From positions 1 to 14,034 of the forward strand of contig CAZXWI010000037.1 of the NCBI GenBank assembly GCA_964644555.1: 14,034 nucleotides of DNA, given 5' to 3'. Under the pieces are notes generated by a model. The model was not told the origin of the DNA and made no database searches. It was given only the letters and a program-made list of their open reading frames with translations. The DNA comes from RUG14186 sp964644555 (GTDB lineage: Bacteria > Bacillota > Clostridia > Eubacteriales > Anaerofustaceae). Below, one piece after another: positions 12,163 through 14,034 of the stretch; position 1 is the first letter of the stretch; the number at the start of each line of letters is the position of its first letter. A program made the position numbers and the translations under genes.

Positions 12163-12212
12163 GACAACTACCACCTTAAAATGACAATAGTTGTCCAAAA
12201 GTATACGACAAC
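12163..12212. repeat. Alternating GACAAC/GTTGTC repeats after integrase
   Basis: GACAACTA (12163-12170) is the exact inverse of TAGTTGTC (12188-12195). A further GACAAC lies at 12207-12212, inverse to 12190-12195, and a GACAA at 12183-12187. These occupy 50 bp between the integrase stop and the next gene, and could be binding sites for a dimeric protein or form alternative hairpins. Confidence 0.5.
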
Positions 12213-12240
12213 AAGGGGAGTAAAATAGGGGGAGTTGTGA

Positions 12241-12315
12241 CTCTTATAACTAAGAGAACATTTATGACTAAGAGAAATAGATATTGGTACTCTTTTGCAA
12301 AGAGTTACCACTCTT
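12241..12315 (+). promoter_or_regulatory. Leader with three CTCTT and three AAGAG segments
   Basis: CTCTT occurs at 12241, 12290 and 12311; AAGAG at 12252, 12270 and 12300. CTCTTA (12241-12246) pairs with TAAGAG (12251-12256). ACTCTTT (12289-12295) pairs with AAAGAGT (12299-12305), extendable by GGT/ACC. Further pairings are possible with the remaining copies. The element ends 30 nt before the start at 12345, so competing hairpins could control that gene. Confidence 0.4.
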
Positions 12316-12344
12316 GGAGTTTATATTTTTGGAAAGGAGAATAT

Positions 12345-13511
12345 ATGAATAGAGGTAATATTAAGTTCGCCACAAAAAGACAGTTTGATATTGTTCTTGC
12401 AAAAGAAGGTATTACTCTTACTGATTACTTTGACAAGTCAATCACATATAGAGTTTTCTTCCGTAAATCTAATCGTGGTACTAACCCACAAGGCAAGGTA
12501 AGAATCTTCTACTCACAGGACACACCGATTTCTATTGGTACAACTTTCATCCTAAAGGATGGTATATACATTGTTACTTCACAGGATGGTGTTGAGAGTG
12601 ATGTGTATTATACTTCTCTTGCTACTAAGTGCGATACAACATTTAATATTTATTCAGAAAAAGAGAAGAAGTATATTGATGTTCCGTTTGTTGTTGTATC
12701 TGATAAATGGACTGTAACACATGGTAGTGTAGTTAGTATGGCAACTGGTTCTGTTGCTATGTTCACAAAGGATTGTACACTTTCAAGAAATATACAAATC
12801 AACAGTGAGTATTATGGCTTTGGTGGCTATTACAAAGTCGGAAATACTTTCTATAATAATGGACTTGCTTATGTATACATGGAACGTACTACTACTCCAC
12901 AGAAAGATAAATACACATTGACTTATGCTGGAGAAACAACGATTGACAGAACAGAGAATCCGACATATCAGTTGGTATTAACTGCAAAGAAGAATGATGT
13001 TGTTGTAGACAGTCCGGCACTGACCTATGTATCTTCAGATGAATCGGTTGCAACAGTTGATGAAACTGGTCTTATGACATTGCTGACGAACGGTAGTACA
13101 ACTATTACTGCCAGTTGGACGAATAATGAAGAAGTAACTACCTGCTCTGTTGACTTCAATATTATCGGTGAAAGTGCAGCGTATACCATAAGAATTGACA
13201 ATTCGACTGATACCATTAAAGTCGGTGGTTCATATAAATCACTATCTTGTAAATTTTATGACGGTGATGATGCGGAGATTACTGATACAGTTATTGTTGA
13301 TCTGACTAGAGAAGATTTTGTGTGGACTTGTGAGATTGATGGTGTGGATTTTACAGAGAACGCAGATGTTATCACTTGGTTAAATGGTTCAGCAATTAAC
13401 CAGATGAAGATTAAGTTTGCTAATGACAGGTCTTATCTGACAAAGTATTTGGATGTCAAATGTACTGTCAACGGAATTACAGCAACTAAGTCATTTGAGA
13501 TAACGGCATAA
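12345..13511 (+). CDS. Head-closure/neck-like virion protein with Ig-like domains
   Basis: This is a 388-aa protein. The start is ATG 12345, with AAAGGAG 5 nt upstream; an upstream GTG at 12237 in the same frame has its purine run only 2 nt away and lies in the hairpin leader. Residues about 35-105 (KVRIFYSQDTPISIGTTFIL, then DGIYIVTSQDGVESDVYYTS) resemble the beta-barrel head-closure or head-tail joining proteins of Clostridia phages. Residues about 195-275 form a BIG2-type Ig-like domain (YVSSDESVATVDETGLMTLL, then NGSTTITASW). Residues about 280-388 are a second beta-rich, perhaps Ig-like, domain. Ig-like domains on virions usually aid weak binding to surface glycans or mucus. The virion assignment is fairly safe; the exact neck role is inferred. 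Confidence 0.7.
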   Translation: MNRGNIKFATKRQFDIVLAKEGITLTDYFDKSITYRVFFRKSNRGTNPQGKVRIFYSQDTPISIGTTFILKDGIYIVTSQDGVESDVYYTSLATKCDTTFNIYSEKEKKYIDVPFVVVSDKWTVTHGSVVSMATGSVAMFTKDCTLSRNIQINSEYYGFGGYYKVGNTFYNNGLAYVYMERTTTPQKDKYTLTYAGETTIDRTENPTYQLVLTAKKNDVVVDSPALTYVSSDESVATVDETGLMTLLTNGSTTITASWTNNEEVTTCSVDFNIIGESAAYTIRIDNSTDTIKVGGSYKSLSCKFYDGDDAEITDTVIVDLTREDFVWTCEIDGVDFTENADVITWLNGSAINQMKIKFANDRSYLTKYLDVKCTVNGITATKSFEITA

Positions 13512-13540
13512 TAATCTACCTGCTATATAAGGTCTTATTG

Positions 13541-13622
13541 AGCGTTATTTGACCCTATTTACCACGAAAACAACACTTCTTAGGGTAATAATTTAAGTCG
13601 TGAAAATGGGGTCTGAAACGCT
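13541..13622 (+). other. Long imperfect hairpin after the Ig-like gene
   Basis: AGCGTT (13541-13546) pairs with AACGCT (13617-13622). GACCC-T-ATTT (13551-13560) pairs with the AAAT-G-GGGTC side (13604-13613). CACGA (13563-13567) pairs with TCGTG (13598-13602). About 20 pairs in all, with a 30-nt loop holding TAGGGTAATAA. An alternative is ACCCTA (13552-13557) with TAGGGT (13581-13586). Confidence 0.45.
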
Positions 13623-13736
13623 TTATAGAGTGGTTGTATATGTGAAGTTTTTAAAAACAAAGAGAATATCGTGTGGAAAAGCTGAAAAACTGAGTTTTGC
13701 TTTATTTTAAGCTATTTTTAAATAATTTCGTGGTGG

Positions 13737-13838
13737 TATATATACAATAATGGAAAGTCACGAAATAAAAAATATTGTTTTGGATAGTATTTGCAAGGGT
13801 TTATAGCAATTCTTTTCCCTTTATATATACAGTAATGA
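13737..13838 (+). repeat. Direct repeats TATATATACARTAATG
   Basis: TATATATACAATAATG (13737-13752) recurs as TATATATACAGTAATG (13822-13837), 15 of 16 identical, with starts 85 bp apart (about eight helical turns). The function is unknown; protein-binding sites are possible. Confidence 0.5.
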
Positions 13839-13896
13839 GTAGGAAGAAAAAATCTTGATTTAGAAAACTCCCCGAAACACCCTATTTACAAGGGGT

Positions 13897-13988
13897 GCAG
13901 AGTGCTATGTCCGTTTTTCTTACTATGAATGGATAAGAAATTCCACTTATGTTAGACATACCCTCGACCATTTTTTCGCCCACTCTGC
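13897..13988 (+). ncRNA. Nested three-stem element, candidate structured RNA
   Basis: Stems nest in order: GCAGAGTG (13897-13904) / CACTCTGC (13981-13988), 8 bp perfect; TATGTC (13906-13911) / GACATA (13955-13960), 6 bp; TTCTTA (13917-13922) / TAAGAA (13934-13939), 6 bp. A short hairpin, CACCC/GGGTG (about 13878-13897), precedes it. The strand is assumed from neighbouring genes. Confidence 0.35.
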
Positions 13989-14034
13989 GTGGACTATGAT
14001 TTTTAAAAATTAACCAAATAACCCATTAGTAGTG

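Larger units (their letters stand above)
13512..14034. other. Second gene-free region, structured, runs to window end
   Basis: No frame longer than about 60 codons with a ribosome binding site was found in these 523 bp. The region is AT-rich and holds the hairpin 13541-13622, the repeats at 13737 and 13822, and the nested stems 13897-13988, listed separately. AAAGC...GCTTT with AAAAC/GTTTT (about 13678-13712), followed by ATTTT, could be a weak terminator. It shares the motif TGCTATATAAGG with the gap after terL. Confidence 0.5.

Overview
This window is a low-GC (AT-rich) piece of a temperate tailed phage, or a close relative, of a Gram-positive host of the Clostridia type. The evidence is AAAGGAG-type ribosome binding sites, occasional TTG and GTG starts, a small terminase - large terminase - portal block, a tyrosine integrase beside the 3' part of a tRNA-Leu(UAA), and virion proteins with tail-fibre and Ig-like features. 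Phage genes lie on both sides of the tRNA fragment, so the sequence looks like the non-integrated (attP) form. A run of 100 N flanked by an identical 55-bp sequence shows that it is a scaffolded short-read assembly.

Left part (1-3480): small genes of early or accessory type. These are a truncated gene, a 60-aa HTH protein, a DHH-phosphoesterase-like protein behind a strong promoter and a switch-like leader, a 58-aa protein of unknown function, two 56-58-aa proteins resembling DUF5659 on either side of a 230-nt highly structured non-coding stretch, and a 382-aa protein of unknown function, ending at an intrinsic terminator.

Middle (3480-7432): a packaging module. It holds a small gene of unknown function, the terminase small and large subunits (overlapping) and, after a 158-nt gap with a structured leader, an SPP1 gp6-like portal gene.

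7433-8392: about 960 bp without a credible gene. It has three perfect DnaA boxes at 11-12 bp spacing, 12-bp and 11-bp direct repeats, a perfect 20-bp palindrome and many hairpins. It is the best candidate here for a replication origin or a large non-coding RNA. It is followed by a divergent pair (leftward XRE regulator, rightward 59-aa gene) and a zinc-ribbon protein gene with a strong terminator.

Right part (9484-14034): a 138-aa protein of unknown function, a tail-fibre or receptor-binding-like protein, a promoter with repeats, the attP/tRNA-Leu core, a terminator, the integrase, and a neck or head-closure-like protein with Ig-like domains. A second gene-free stretch of 523 bp with large hairpins closes the window.

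The main surprise is architectural. Virion genes, integration functions and long structured intergenic regions are interleaved instead of forming one compact late operon. At least four genes have leaders in which alternative hairpins can be drawn. All functions are inferred by reading; no searches or folding programs were run.
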